From: Bacteroidaceae bacterium
Lineage (GTDB): Bacteria; Bacteroidota; Bacteroidia; Bacteroidales; Bacteroidaceae
Assembly: GCA_016292045.1 (NCBI GenBank)
Contig: JAEEZX010000031.1
Location: forward strand, 1-64,000
Direction: 5' to 3'
DNA length: 64,000 bases
The position numbers and the translations under genes are program-made. The notes beneath the pieces were generated by a model. That model ran no database searches. It was not told the DNA's origin and saw only the letters and a list, made by a program, of their open reading frames with translations. Shown piece after piece: positions 8,598 to 17,986 of the stretch (its first letter is position 1; every line of letters begins with the position of its first letter).

Positions 8598-9692
8598 TTG
8601 GAAAGAATTAATGCCGTCATCACGGGTGTAGGCGGCTACGTTCCTGACTATATCCTTGACAACGAGGAGATGTCCCGTATTGTGGACACTTCCGACGAGT
8701 GGATAATGGAGCGTATAGGCGTCAAGACTCGTCACATACTGAAGCCGGAACAGGGCACTGGCACGAGCTACATGATGACTCGTGCTGTCCAGCAGCTTCT
8801 TCGCAAGACAGGTGTGGAGCCGGATTCCATCGAACTGGTAATCTGTGCCACCACTACACCTGACTATCATTTCCCTTCTACCGCATCGCTGGTCATCGGC
8901 AATGTGGGGCTGAAAAATGCCTTCGGATATGATATGGAAGCCGCTTGCAGTGGCTTTCTTTATGCTATGGAGGTAGGTGCTTCCTACATACGTTCCGGAC
9001 GTTACAAGCGTATCATCCTTTGCGGAGGCGACCACATGTCGTCCATGACAAACTATACGGACCGCAATTCGTGCCCCATCTTCGGCGATGGAGCGGCTTG
9101 TGTGCTGATGGAGGCAACCACTGAGGAAGTGGGTCTCATGGACGGATACTACCGTGTGGACGGAAAGGGACTTGCCAACCTGCAGATGAAGGCCGGCGGT
9201 TCGCACAAGATGCCGACACACGAGACTGTGGATGCTCTCGAGCATACTGTATACCAGGAGGGCAGGGCTGTATACAAGCACGCTGTGCTCGACATGTCGT
9301 CTGCGGTGAAAATCATTGCAGAGCGCAACAATCTCACAAAGGACAACGTAGCGTGGGTGATTCCTCATCAGGCCAATATCAATATAGAACGCTCTGTGGC
9401 CGGTCGTATCGGTATTGAAGAGGATCACATCATGATTAATATCGACCATATGGCAAACACCTCGGGTGGCACCCTGCCCCTGTGTCTGTGGGAATACGAG
9501 CCGCAGCTCAAGAAGGGCGACAAGCTCATCTTCACGGCTTTCGGTGCCGGATTCACATGGGGTGCAAGCTATATGATATGGGGTTACGACGGAGCTCTCG
9601 AAGCTGCCAAGGAGCCTGCAGAATTCTATAAGGAGGGAACCATTTCCCGCGAGGAGTGGTACGCAAAGAGGAGGAAGCAGGGTGAGTCATAA
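8598..9692 (+). CDS. fabH: 3-oxoacyl-[acyl-carrier-protein] synthase III (KASIII)
   Basis: FabH condenses acetyl-CoA (or another primer) with malonyl-ACP to start fatty-acid synthesis. The catalytic triad is visible: Cys in MEAACSGFLYAM, His in VIPHQANIN and Asn in MANTSGG. The start is a TTG at 8598, giving MERINAVITGVGGYVPD, which aligns with the usual FabH N-terminus; no in-frame ATG fits. It is 6 bp after rpmF. Its last 11 bases overlap the GTG start of era, so the two are translationally coupled. The full length of 364 residues is slightly longer than the E. coli enzyme because of a C-terminal tail. Confidence 0.96.
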   Translation: MERINAVITGVGGYVPDYILDNEEMSRIVDTSDEWIMERIGVKTRHILKPEQGTGTSYMMTRAVQQLLRKTGVEPDSIELVICATTTPDYHFPSTASLVIGNVGLKNAFGYDMEAACSGFLYAMEVGASYIRSGRYKRIILCGGDHMSSMTNYTDRNSCPIFGDGAACVLMEATTEEVGLMDGYYRVDGKGLANLQMKAGGSHKMPTHETVDALEHTVYQEGRAVYKHAVLDMSSAVKIIAERNNLTKDNVAWVIPHQANINIERSVAGRIGIEEDHIMINIDHMANTSGGTLPLCLWEYEPQLKKGDKLIFTAFGAGFTWGASYMIWGYDGALEAAKEPAEFYKEGTISREEWYAKRRKQGES

Positions 9693-10569
9693 GGCGGGAT
9701 TCGTCAACATCGTAGGAAATCCCAACGTGGGAAAGAGTACGCTCATGAACCTTCTGGTTGGTGAGCGTATATCTATTGCCACATTCAAGGCCCAGACGAC
9801 GCGCCATCGTATCATGGGCATACTCAACACTCCTGAGATGCAGATATGTTTTTCCGACACTCCGGGAGTGCTGAAACCCAACTACCGCCTTCAGGAGCAG
9901 ATGCTGCAGTTCTCGGAATCTGCCCTTCAGGATGCAGACGTGCTGCTGTATGTCACCGATATGGTGGAGCAGCCCGACAAGAATATGGAGTTCCTGGAGA
10001 AGGTGCAGAGGATGAAAGTGCCTGTGTTGGTGCTGATAAACAAGATAGATCTCAGTTCGGAGAAAGACCTGAATGAGAAGTTCGACACATGGCATCGTGT
10101 GCTACCCGAAGCAGAGATATTCCCCATATCGGCATTGCACCGTTTCGGCGTGGAGCAGGTGCTCAAGCGCATAGAGGAACTTCTGCCCGAATCGCCGGCG
10201 TATTTCGACAAGGACCAGTGGACGGACAAGCCGGCCCGCTTCTTCGTCACGGAGATAATACGCGAGAAGATACTTCTCTACTACGACAAGGAAATTCCCT
10301 ACAGTGTGGAGGTCGTTGTGGAGCAGTTCAAGGAGCAGGAGCACAGCATACATATCAGCACAGTAATCTATGTGGAGCGTGATTCCCAGAAGGGTATCAT
10401 CATAGGTCATCGCGGCGTGGCATTGAAGCGCGTTTCCTCCGAGGCCCGCAAGAGTCTGGAGAAGTTCTTCGGCAAGAGCATCTATCTCGATGTCTTTGTC
10501 AAGGTGGATAAAGACTGGCGCTCGTCCACCAAAGCGATGAAGCAATACGGCTACGACATCAGCGACTGA
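9682..10569 (+). CDS. era: GTPase Era
   Basis: This essential GTPase binds 16S rRNA during 30S subunit assembly. G1 (GNPNVGKST), G3 (DTPG) and G4 (NKID) are present in the N-terminal domain. A C-terminal KH domain has the GxxG-type loop (IIGHRGVALKRV). It has 295 residues and a GTG start that overlaps the fabH stop region. It is the last gene of the DUF177-rpmF-fabH-era unit. Confidence 0.97.
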   Translation: MSHKAGFVNIVGNPNVGKSTLMNLLVGERISIATFKAQTTRHRIMGILNTPEMQICFSDTPGVLKPNYRLQEQMLQFSESALQDADVLLYVTDMVEQPDKNMEFLEKVQRMKVPVLVLINKIDLSSEKDLNEKFDTWHRVLPEAEIFPISALHRFGVEQVLKRIEELLPESPAYFDKDQWTDKPARFFVTEIIREKILLYYDKEIPYSVEVVVEQFKEQEHSIHISTVIYVERDSQKGIIIGHRGVALKRVSSEARKSLEKFFGKSIYLDVFVKVDKDWRSSTKAMKQYGYDISD

Positions 10570-10636
10570 TTTTTACGATTGGGCGTTTGGATTGTTATTT
10601 TTTGTTTAATAATCCTCAACATTCAACTTTTTTTCG

Positions 10637-10644
10637 TATCTTTG
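10637..10644 (+). promoter_or_regulatory. -7 promoter box (TATCTTTG) for der
   Basis: TATCTTTG sits in the context TTTTTTCGTATCTTTGCG, about 27 bp before the der start. A -33 TTTG at the usual spacing is not present. Confidence 0.6.
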
Positions 10645-10670
10645 CGCCCGAATAGTAAAATATAACTACG

Positions 10671-11981
10671 ATGTCAAATATAGTAGCTATAGTAGGAAGG
10701 CCGAATGTCGGTAAGTCGACGCTGTTTAATCGTCTCACTCAGACGAGGCATGCTATCGTGAGTGACGAGGCCGGTACGACACGAGACCGTCAGTACGGCA
10801 AGTGCGAATGGGAGGGGAAGGAGTTCTCTGTAATCGACACAGGCGGCTGGGTGGTGAACTCGGACGATATCTTCGAGGAGGAGATACGCAAACAGGTGTC
10901 GCTCGCCACAGAGGAGGCCGACGTGATACTCTTCATGGTGGACGTGCAGAACGGTGTCACCGACCTCGACGAGGAAGTGGCTGCAATCCTGCGTCGCACG
11001 AAGAAGCCTGTGCTCCTTGTGACGAACAAGATGGACAACAACGAGACGTGGCTCGCAGCAGAGTTCTACGGACTGGGACTGGGAGACCCTATCGGCATCT
11101 CTGCGGCAACGGGCAGCGGCACCGGTGATTTGCTGGATATCGTGATGAGCAAGTTCCCGAAGAAGCCAGAAGAGCTTCCGGATGAGAATATTCCCCGTTT
11201 TGCTGTGGTGGGACGCCCCAATGTGGGTAAATCCAGTATCATCAATGCCTTTATCGGTGAGGACCGTCATATTGTGACGGACATAGCAGGAACTACGCGG
11301 GACAGCATATATACGCGCTATGAGAAGTTCGGTTTCGACTTCTACCTTGTGGACACTGCGGGTATACGCAAGAAAGGCAAGGTGTCGGAAGATTTGGAAT
11401 TCTACAGTGTGATGCGTTCCATCCGAGCCATCGAAAACAGCGACGTATGCATCCTCATGCTTGATGCCACGCGAGGCATTGAGTCGCAGGATCTGAATAT
11501 CTTCCAGCTCATACAGCGCAACCAGAAGAATCTGGTCGTCGTGGTGAATAAGTGGGACCTCGTGGAGGATAAGACCCAGCGTGTGATGGATACGTTCATA
11601 GATGCTATCCGCGAACGCATGGCACCTTTCGTCGACTTCCCGATTATCTTCGGTTCGGCTCTCACGAAGCAGCGTATCTTCAAGGTGCTGGAAACAGCTG
11701 TTGCAACATACGAGAACCGTCGTCGCAAAGTGAGCACGCACCGTCTCAACGAGGAGATGCTGCCGCTCATCGAGGCATATCCGCCACCATCGATGAAAGG
11801 TAAATACATCAAGATAAAATACTGCTCGCAGGTGCCGGACACTCATGTACCGACATTTGTCTTTTACGCAAATCTGCCCCAGTATGTCAAGGAGCCGTAT
11901 CGCCGTTTCCTTGAGAACAAGATACGTGAGCGTTGGAATTTCCACGGCACTCCGATAAACGTCTTTATACGTCAGAAATAA
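10671..11981 (+). CDS. der: Ribosome-assembly GTPase Der (EngA)
   Basis: This 436-residue protein has two tandem GTPase domains, the hallmark of Der. The first has [14 protein letters not shown] and TNKMD. The second starts near residue 180 with [13 protein letters not shown] and NKWD. A C-terminal KH-like domain follows. It acts in 50S subunit maturation. Its stop overlaps the next start (TAATG), beginning a chain of overlapping genes that runs to the GH127 gene. Confidence 0.97.
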   Translation: MSNIVAIVGRPNVGKSTLFNRLTQTRHAIVSDEAGTTRDRQYGKCEWEGKEFSVIDTGGWVVNSDDIFEEEIRKQVSLATEEADVILFMVDVQNGVTDLDEEVAAILRRTKKPVLLVTNKMDNNETWLAAEFYGLGLGDPIGISAATGSGTGDLLDIVMSKFPKKPEELPDENIPRFAVVGRPNVGKSSIINAFIGEDRHIVTDIAGTTRDSIYTRYEKFGFDFYLVDTAGIRKKGKVSEDLEFYSVMRSIRAIENSDVCILMLDATRGIESQDLNIFQLIQRNQKNLVVVVNKWDLVEDKTQRVMDTFIDAIRERMAPFVDFPIIFGSALTKQRIFKVLETAVATYENRRRKVSTHRLNEEMLPLIEAYPPPSMKGKYIKIKYCSQVPDTHVPTFVFYANLPQYVKEPYRRFLENKIRERWNFHGTPINVFIRQK

Positions 11982-12370
11982 TGAAAAAGATAATATTGAT
12001 ATTTGCCGCTATCGCTATAGTGGGGTGTGGGAACAAACGTCAGGAACTCACACACGAAGGAGCCCGCACTGCGGCAGAGCACTTTTACAGCTTGCTTATC
12101 AATAACGACAGCGAGGCGTATGTAGACGGCTTGGCAGGTATGGTGAGTTGCGACAGTTTGACCCGTGCAGAGATGATAGACGTCGTATCGCAGTTTGTCA
12201 AGCGTGAATTGGATGCACACAACAGTATTGCTTCTGCAACAGCGGTGCGGGACACTATCTATGCAGACTCTCTGGCACAGGTGTTTATGGACGTTGTCTA
12301 TGGAGACAGCACAATGGAACACATAATGCTTCCGCTCGTGTATACGGGTGGTGAATGGAAGATGAGATGA
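11981..12370 (+). CDS. Small lipoprotein, DUF4878/NTF2-like
   Basis: The start at 11981 overlaps the der stop in TAATG. It gives a 129-residue protein with a short hydrophobic signal and a lipobox cysteine (IVGCGNK). The mature part, with the helix ARTAAEHFYSLLINND and alternating strands ending GGEWKMR, resembles the DUF4878-type NTF2-like fold; this is a pattern judgement only. An upstream in-frame ATG at 11933 lies inside der and would lose the lipoprotein signal. Its stop overlaps the next gene (ATGA). Function unknown. Confidence 0.75.
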   Translation: MKKIILIFAAIAIVGCGNKRQELTHEGARTAAEHFYSLLINNDSEAYVDGLAGMVSCDSLTRAEMIDVVSQFVKRELDAHNSIASATAVRDTIYADSLAQVFMDVVYGDSTMEHIMLPLVYTGGEWKMR

Positions 12371-13635
12371 AACGCCTGCTCTCTGCTCTTTGGACACCGC
12401 TGCTTCCGGTATTCATCTTTCTGCTTTGTCAGTTGGCTGGAGTTGGGGTGGTGTATGCTAATGGCAGTTTGAGCTTATCGCTTTTCCTTGTGGAAATCCT
12501 CGTCATCGCATGGTTGATGGTGAGGAAAAAGGTAAAGCGTGAAGATTTCCGTGTAGACAGTTCCTGGAAGAGCCGGCGATGCTTCATTGCTATATTGGGG
12601 GCATTTTCCATAATGTTTGCCATGAATGTGGTGTCGGAGTGGATGGGACTGCCGGACTACACCATGAAGACAGTGATGGAAGTGCTGAAATCCCCATTTG
12701 GTGTGTTGAGCATCGCGTTGCTCGGTCCTGTTGCAGAGGAAGTTTGCTTCAGGGGCGCCATCATCGGCGGTATGCTGCGTGAGGGAAGGCATCCCTGGAC
12801 GGCAATACTGGTGTCTTCAATGTTTTTCAGTCTTATCCATTTCAATCCCGCACAGATACCCTTTGCCTTTGTGATGGGTCTCGTGTTGGGCCTCATATAT
12901 GTGCGTACTGAGAGTCTCCTGCTACCGATATTCATCCATGTGTTCAACAATTCCACAGCCGTGGTGCAGTTGTTCGTCATGGGTGATGCTGCGGAGGATT
13001 TCAAGATGTCCGGTGTGATAGATGAGAAATATCTGATTATCGGATGTGTGGTATATCTGGTTATAGGTGTCGTGTGTCTCCGCAGTTTCTTTCGTATTTC
13101 GAAAACACAATTGCGGGAGGAGATACGAAACCGCAAACGCAGTTACAGCCGGGAGCGCCTGCATGATATGTCGCTGGCATTGGAGCGCACGATAATGGAA
13201 AGACGTGAGTGGTGGGAATCGCAGACGGTGCTTCTCTATCACGCTCTGCCCGACGAGGTGGATACATCGTTATTGCTTTCTGCGGCCGTTGAATCGGGAA
13301 AGACGATATTGCTTCCCCGTGTGGACGGCGAGCGTCTGACGCTGCATCCCTACGACCCTTCTCAGATGCAGAGCGGGGAATACGGTATTATGGAACCTCA
13401 GACTCCCGAAATTCCGGAAAGCCGTTACGGGGAAATAGAAATGGTGCTTGTGCCCGGTATGGCATTCGATCGCAGAGGTCATCGCCTGGGACGCGGGAAG
13501 GGATTTTACGACCGTCTGCTGCCCAGTCTGAATAGGGCGCGTTTTATTGGTATCTGTTTCCCGTTCCAGATAGTGGCAAAGGTGCCGTATGATAAGTATG
13601 ATGTGAAGGTAGACGACGTATGCTGGTCTGTATAG
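12367..13635 (+). CDS. Fusion: CPBP intramembrane metalloprotease + 5-formyltetrahydrofolate cyclo-ligase
   Basis: The first ~240 residues are a multi-pass CPBP (Rce1/CAAX) domain with the glutamate pair and arginine in AEEVCFRG and histidines in SLIHFN and FIHVFNN. From about residue 245 the chain continues into a full 5-formyltetrahydrofolate cyclo-ligase: basic N-terminal helix (KTQLREEIRNRKRSYS), then MVLVPGMAFDRRGHRLGRG and GKGFYDR. The cyclo-ligase makes 5,10-methenyl-THF from 5-formyl-THF using ATP. The start at 12367 is chosen for the ATGA overlap; an ATG at 12355 is possible. The 3' end overlaps topB by 16 bp. The two parts are normally separate proteins. Confidence 0.88.
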   Translation: MKRLLSALWTPLLPVFIFLLCQLAGVGVVYANGSLSLSLFLVEILVIAWLMVRKKVKREDFRVDSSWKSRRCFIAILGAFSIMFAMNVVSEWMGLPDYTMKTVMEVLKSPFGVLSIALLGPVAEEVCFRGAIIGGMLREGRHPWTAILVSSMFFSLIHFNPAQIPFAFVMGLVLGLIYVRTESLLLPIFIHVFNNSTAVVQLFVMGDAAEDFKMSGVIDEKYLIIGCVVYLVIGVVCLRSFFRISKTQLREEIRNRKRSYSRERLHDMSLALERTIMERREWWESQTVLLYHALPDEVDTSLLLSAAVESGKTILLPRVDGERLTLHPYDPSQMQSGEYGIMEPQTPEIPESRYGEIEMVLVPGMAFDRRGHRLGRGKGFYDRLLPSLNRARFIGICFPFQIVAKVPYDKYDVKVDDVCWSV

Positions 13636-15479
13636 CAGAGAAACCATCGGTGGCGAAGGACATTGCCAAAGTGCTTGGAGCTAACAGCGCCAAGGACGGA
13701 TACATGGAGGGCAACGGTTATCAGGTGACATGGACGTTCGGACATCTGTGTGAACTCAAGGAACCGCACGAGTACTGTGCCCAGTGGCGTCAGTGGACTC
13801 TTTCCTCTCTGCCCATGATACCGCCCCGCTACGGCATACGTCTCAAGTCGGACAAGGGTGTGGAGCATCAGTTCGAGGTGATAAAGCGTCTGATGCTGGC
13901 AGCTGACGGTATCATCAATTGCGGTGATGCCGGTCAGGAGGGTGAGCTCATTCAGCGCTGGGTGATGCAGATGACGGGAGCCCGTTGTCCGGTGCAGCGT
14001 CTCTGGATATCGTCGTTGACGGAGGAAGCCATCCGTGAGGGTTTCCAGAATCTGAAGGACCAGTCGAATTATCAGTCTCTCTATGAGGCAGGTCTTATGC
14101 GTGCCATCGGAGACTGGACACTCGGTATCAATGCCACTCGTCTCTACACCATAAAGTATGCGCAGCGCAGTTCCTCGCAGGGACAGAATCAGGTGCTTTC
14201 CATCGGTCGTGTGCAGACTCCGACGCTGGCGCTCATCGTGAAGCGGCAGAGGGAGATAGAGACTTTTGTGCCGGAACCGTATTGGGTGCTTTCCACCGTC
14301 TATCGCGACACTACGTTCACGGCAGTGATGAAGGAAGGCGACCGCGGTTTCAAGACCAGGGAAGAGGGCACCAAGGCGATGGAAGCTATCAGCGGCACAC
14401 CCTTCACCGTCACTTCCGTGGAGAAGAAGAAGGGCAGTGAGGCACCTCCGCGTCTCTACGACCTGACATCCCTGCAGGTGGATTGCAACAAGAAGTTCGG
14501 ATTCTCAGCAGAGCAGACTCTCGGCATCATTCAGGCTCTCTACGAAAAGAAAGTGACCACCTATCCGCGTGTAGACACCACGTTCCTTCCCGACGACGTT
14601 TACCCCAAGTGTCCGCAAATCATGAACGGACTTTTTCAGACAGTATGGGCCGGCAAGGCTCCTTATGCCGATTTCGTGCGTCCTCTCGGTGGTAAGAAAT
14701 TGATAAAATCCAAAAAAGTTTTCGACAACAGCAAAGTCACCGACCACCATGCCATCATTCCTACCGGTGTGCCTCCTCAGATGCTCACAGAGATGGAGCA
14801 GAAGGTGTTCGACCTCGTGGCCCGTCACTTCATCGGTGCCTTCTATCCCGACTGCCTTTTCGAGACCACTACCGTGCTTGGTGAGGCTGCGAAGGTGAAG
14901 TTCAAGGTTACGGGAAAACATATCACGCAGATGGGCTGGAAGGAGTTGTATGCTAACAACGCTGCCGAAAATAATGCCTCCGAGGAGAAGACACTTCCTG
15001 CTTTCGTAAAGGATGAGACGGGACCTCACACTCCTACGCTTACGGAGAAGCAGACTACACCTCCGAAACCCTATACCGAAGCCACACTTCTGAGAGCTAT
15101 GGAGACGGCCGGTAAGATGGTGGAGGACGAGACATTACGGGATGCCCTTAAGGAGAACGGTATAGGACGTCCTTCCACGCGTGCCGCTATCATAGAGACC
15201 CTGTTCCGACGTCGCTATATACGCAAGGAGCGCACATCCCTCTGGGCCACTCCCACAGGTGTAGGTCTCATTGACATCATTCACGAAGAACTCCTCAAAA
15301 GTGCCGAACTGACTGGTATCTGGGAAAAGAAACTGCGCCAGATAGAGCGCAGGGAATACGATGCGAAGCAATTCCTCGACGAACTCAAACAGATGGTCTC
15401 CGACCTTGTCGGTGAGGTGCTTCGCGATAATTCAAACCGTCATGTAGAATCAACACCCGATAAAAAGAAGAAACCATGA
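13620..15479 (+). CDS. topB: DNA topoisomerase III (type IA)
   Basis: This 619-residue type IA topoisomerase relaxes and decatenates DNA. The Toprim domain starts at MLVCIAEKPSVAKDI, and its acidic cluster is in NCGDAGQEGELIQRW. The active-site tyrosine is in VTTYPRVDT. The late motif NGIGRPSTRAAII is the usual type IA signature. It lacks obvious C-terminal zinc fingers, as expected of TopB rather than TopA. It may act with RecQ, encoded about 11 kb away. It overlaps the previous gene by 16 bp and the next by 4 bp (ATGA). Confidence 0.95.
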   Translation: MLVCIAEKPSVAKDIAKVLGANSAKDGYMEGNGYQVTWTFGHLCELKEPHEYCAQWRQWTLSSLPMIPPRYGIRLKSDKGVEHQFEVIKRLMLAADGIINCGDAGQEGELIQRWVMQMTGARCPVQRLWISSLTEEAIREGFQNLKDQSNYQSLYEAGLMRAIGDWTLGINATRLYTIKYAQRSSSQGQNQVLSIGRVQTPTLALIVKRQREIETFVPEPYWVLSTVYRDTTFTAVMKEGDRGFKTREEGTKAMEAISGTPFTVTSVEKKKGSEAPPRLYDLTSLQVDCNKKFGFSAEQTLGIIQALYEKKVTTYPRVDTTFLPDDVYPKCPQIMNGLFQTVWAGKAPYADFVRPLGGKKLIKSKKVFDNSKVTDHHAIIPTGVPPQMLTEMEQKVFDLVARHFIGAFYPDCLFETTTVLGEAAKVKFKVTGKHITQMGWKELYANNAAENNASEEKTLPAFVKDETGPHTPTLTEKQTTPPKPYTEATLLRAMETAGKMVEDETLRDALKENGIGRPSTRAAIIETLFRRRYIRKERTSLWATPTGVGLIDIIHEELLKSAELTGIWEKKLRQIERREYDAKQFLDELKQMVSDLVGEVLRDNSNRHVESTPDKKKKP

Positions 15480-17959
15480 AACACATCCTCTTCCTGTTCG
15501 TTTCCTTAGTATGTGTGCTTTGCGTCAAGGCAGAGAACTATCCCATCAGTCCCGTTCCCTTCACGCAGGTGAAGATTGCGCCTGCAACGTTTTGGGGACA
15601 GCGCCTGGATGCCGCCCGTGAGGTGACGGTGCCTCTTGCTTTCTCCAAGTGTGAGGAGACCGGCCGCTACCGTAATTTCGAGATTGCTGCAGACCAGCTC
15701 GCAGGCAAAGACACACACGATGTCAAGGTGGAAGGTTTCTCTTTCGACGACACCGATGTCTACAAGACCATCGAAGGCTGCTCCTATCTCCTGCAGACAT
15801 TCCCGGATCTCAAGCTGAATATCTCCGTGCCCGACAGCAAGAACGGCAAGGGTTGGCAGCGCACCGTTCCGGCAAAGGCCTATATGGATTCCGTGCTCGC
15901 TATCGTGAAGACGGCACAGGAAAAGGACGGCTATCTCTATACAGCCCGCACAATGAATCCCGCTCATCCTCACGCATGGGCAGGTAAGGAGCGCTGGGAG
16001 AAGGTGGAAGACCTGTCGCACGAGTTCTACAATCTGGGTCACATGGTGGAGGGTGCCATTGCCCACTATCAGGCCACAGGAGAGACCACCTTCCTGAATA
16101 TCGCCCGCGACTATGCTGACTGTGTGATGCGCGAGATAGGAGAGGGTGAAGGGCAGGTGGTACGCGTGCCGGGACATCAGATTGCCGAGATGGCCCTCGC
16201 CAAACTGTCCATTGTGACGGGTGAGAAGAAATATCTCGACATGGCGAAGTTCTTCCTCGACAAGCGAGGCTATACTTCCCGCACCGATGCCTATTCGCAG
16301 GCTCACCTCCCTGTCGTACAGCAGTCAGAGGCTGTAGGACATGCTGTGAGAGCGGCTTATATGTACAGCGGTATGGCAGATGTGGCAGCCCTCACGGGTG
16401 ATACGTCCTACGTCAATGCCATCGACCGTATCTGGGAGAATATCGTATCTCGCAAGATGTATATCACCGGCGGCATCGGCAGTACGTCAAACGGCGAGGC
16501 TTTCGGTCGCAACTGGGAACTCCCCAATATGTCGGCCTATTGTGAGACGTGTGCAGCTATAGGTAACGTGTATGTCAACCATCGTCTCTTCCTGCTTCAC
16601 GGTGAGTCGAAGTATTACGACGTTCTGGAGCGTGCTCTCTATAACGGTGTCATTTCCGGTATGTCGCTCGACGGAGGTGCGTTCTTCTATCCCAATCCCC
16701 TTGAGTCCATGGGTCAGCATCAGCGTCAGCCCTGGTTCGGTTGTGCGTGCTGTCCGAGCAATATATGCCGCTTCATTCCTTCCATTCCCGGATATGTGTA
16801 TCAGAACAAGGGACGTTCTCTCTACGTGAATCTCTTTATGGGCAACACGGCAGAGCTGAAAGTGAATGGCCGTAAATACGTTCTCAAACAGGAAACCCAG
16901 TATCCTTGGGACGGCGACATCACGCTCTCAGTGGAGAAGGGTAGCGGTCAGTTTGCAATGAATATCCGTATTCCCGGATGGGTGCGTGGCAGTGTAGTGC
17001 CTTCCGACCTCTATGAATATGCCGACGGAAAGAGTCTCTCATGGAGCCTGTCTGTCAACGGCAAGCCCCTTAAGGTGGAAATCAACAAGGACGGATACGC
17101 CGTCATCGACCGCAAGTGGAAGAAGGGCGACAAGGTGCAGGTACATTTCGATATGGAGCCCCGTCTGGTGAAGGCTGACGAACACGTGGAGGCCGATCGC
17201 GGCAGAGTCAGTGTGGAGCGCGGCCCTCTGGTTTACTGTGCAGAGTGGCCCGACAACGATTTCGACCTCGGAGGTATATTGCTCAACCAGAAACCGCAGT
17301 TCTCCGTGATGCCTTTGTCCGTCCTTACCACGAAGCAGGAGCAGACTTACACCTTCACCGGGCTTCGGACCCGCGCACAGCTGCTGAATTTTGACGAAAC
17401 CGGTAGTCTCACTGCCAGGGATGTGCGCCTGCGTCTGATTCCATACTATGCATGGTGTCATCGCGGCTCTGGCCGTATGATGGTGTGGCTGCCCCAGCAG
17501 TTGCGCGCCACTACGCCCGCTATGCCTCCTTCGCTGGCTTCTCAGAGCCGCCTCTCGGCCAGTGTGAAGACTGCGGCTCTCAGTGCCCTCAACGATCGCC
17601 TGCTTCCCAAGAGTGCGGAGGATAAGTCGGTGCCTTACTACCATTGGTGGCCCAAGCAGGGTTCCACGGAATGGTTGCAATACGACCTGCCAGCCCGCAC
17701 GAAGATAAGCAGTGCTTCTGTATACTGGTACGACGATTCTCCTTGGGGCGGTTGTCTTGTGCCCCGTTCGTGGCGTATTCTCTATCGTCAGGGCGATGGC
17801 GAGTGGCAGGCTGTCAGTGCTTCTGCTGCCGATTATGCTACGCGTCGCGGTGCTCTCAACACTGTACGTTTCGAGCCTGTTGAGGCTGATGCCGTGCGTC
17901 TGGAGGTGGTGCTTCCCGAGGACAAGTCCTCAGGTCTTTTCGAGTGGGAAATAGAGTAG
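15476..17959 (+). CDS. GH127-family beta-L-arabinofuranosidase
   Basis: The 827-residue protein has a signal peptide (about 1-19, ending VKA). The GH127 core includes the acidic and cysteine catalytic region NWELPNMSAYCETCA (about 347-361) and the zinc-binding cysteine cluster GCACCPSN (about 423). Family members use a zinc-bound cysteine nucleophile to release L-arabinofuranose from plant glycans. The C-terminal ~120 residues, beginning near WWPKQGSTEWLQYDLP, look like a beta-sandwich carbohydrate-binding domain. It is the last gene of the overlapping der chain. Isolation from a SusC/SusD locus is mildly unusual for such an enzyme. Confidence 0.9.
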   Translation: MKHILFLFVSLVCVLCVKAENYPISPVPFTQVKIAPATFWGQRLDAAREVTVPLAFSKCEETGRYRNFEIAADQLAGKDTHDVKVEGFSFDDTDVYKTIEGCSYLLQTFPDLKLNISVPDSKNGKGWQRTVPAKAYMDSVLAIVKTAQEKDGYLYTARTMNPAHPHAWAGKERWEKVEDLSHEFYNLGHMVEGAIAHYQATGETTFLNIARDYADCVMREIGEGEGQVVRVPGHQIAEMALAKLSIVTGEKKYLDMAKFFLDKRGYTSRTDAYSQAHLPVVQQSEAVGHAVRAAYMYSGMADVAALTGDTSYVNAIDRIWENIVSRKMYITGGIGSTSNGEAFGRNWELPNMSAYCETCAAIGNVYVNHRLFLLHGESKYYDVLERALYNGVISGMSLDGGAFFYPNPLESMGQHQRQPWFGCACCPSNICRFIPSIPGYVYQNKGRSLYVNLFMGNTAELKVNGRKYVLKQETQYPWDGDITLSVEKGSGQFAMNIRIPGWVRGSVVPSDLYEYADGKSLSWSLSVNGKPLKVEINKDGYAVIDRKWKKGDKVQVHFDMEPRLVKADEHVEADRGRVSVERGPLVYCAEWPDNDFDLGGILLNQKPQFSVMPLSVLTTKQEQTYTFTGLRTRAQLLNFDETGSLTARDVRLRLIPYYAWCHRGSGRMMVWLPQQLRATTPAMPPSLASQSRLSASVKTAALSALNDRLLPKSAEDKSVPYYHWWPKQGSTEWLQYDLPARTKISSASVYWYDDSPWGGCLVPRSWRILYRQGDGEWQAVSASAADYATRRGALNTVRFEPVEADAVRLEVVLPEDKSSGLFEWEIE

Positions 17960-17986
17960 GGGGACAGATTCCTTTAAAGCAAATCC

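Noticed and set aside
8436-9449. Antisense frame of 337 codons opposite fabH
   Set aside because: Shadow of fabH codon bias; histidine- and valine-rich nonsense composition.
10674-11945. Antisense frame of 423 codons opposite der
   Set aside because: It mirrors der almost end to end and has no recognisable domain.
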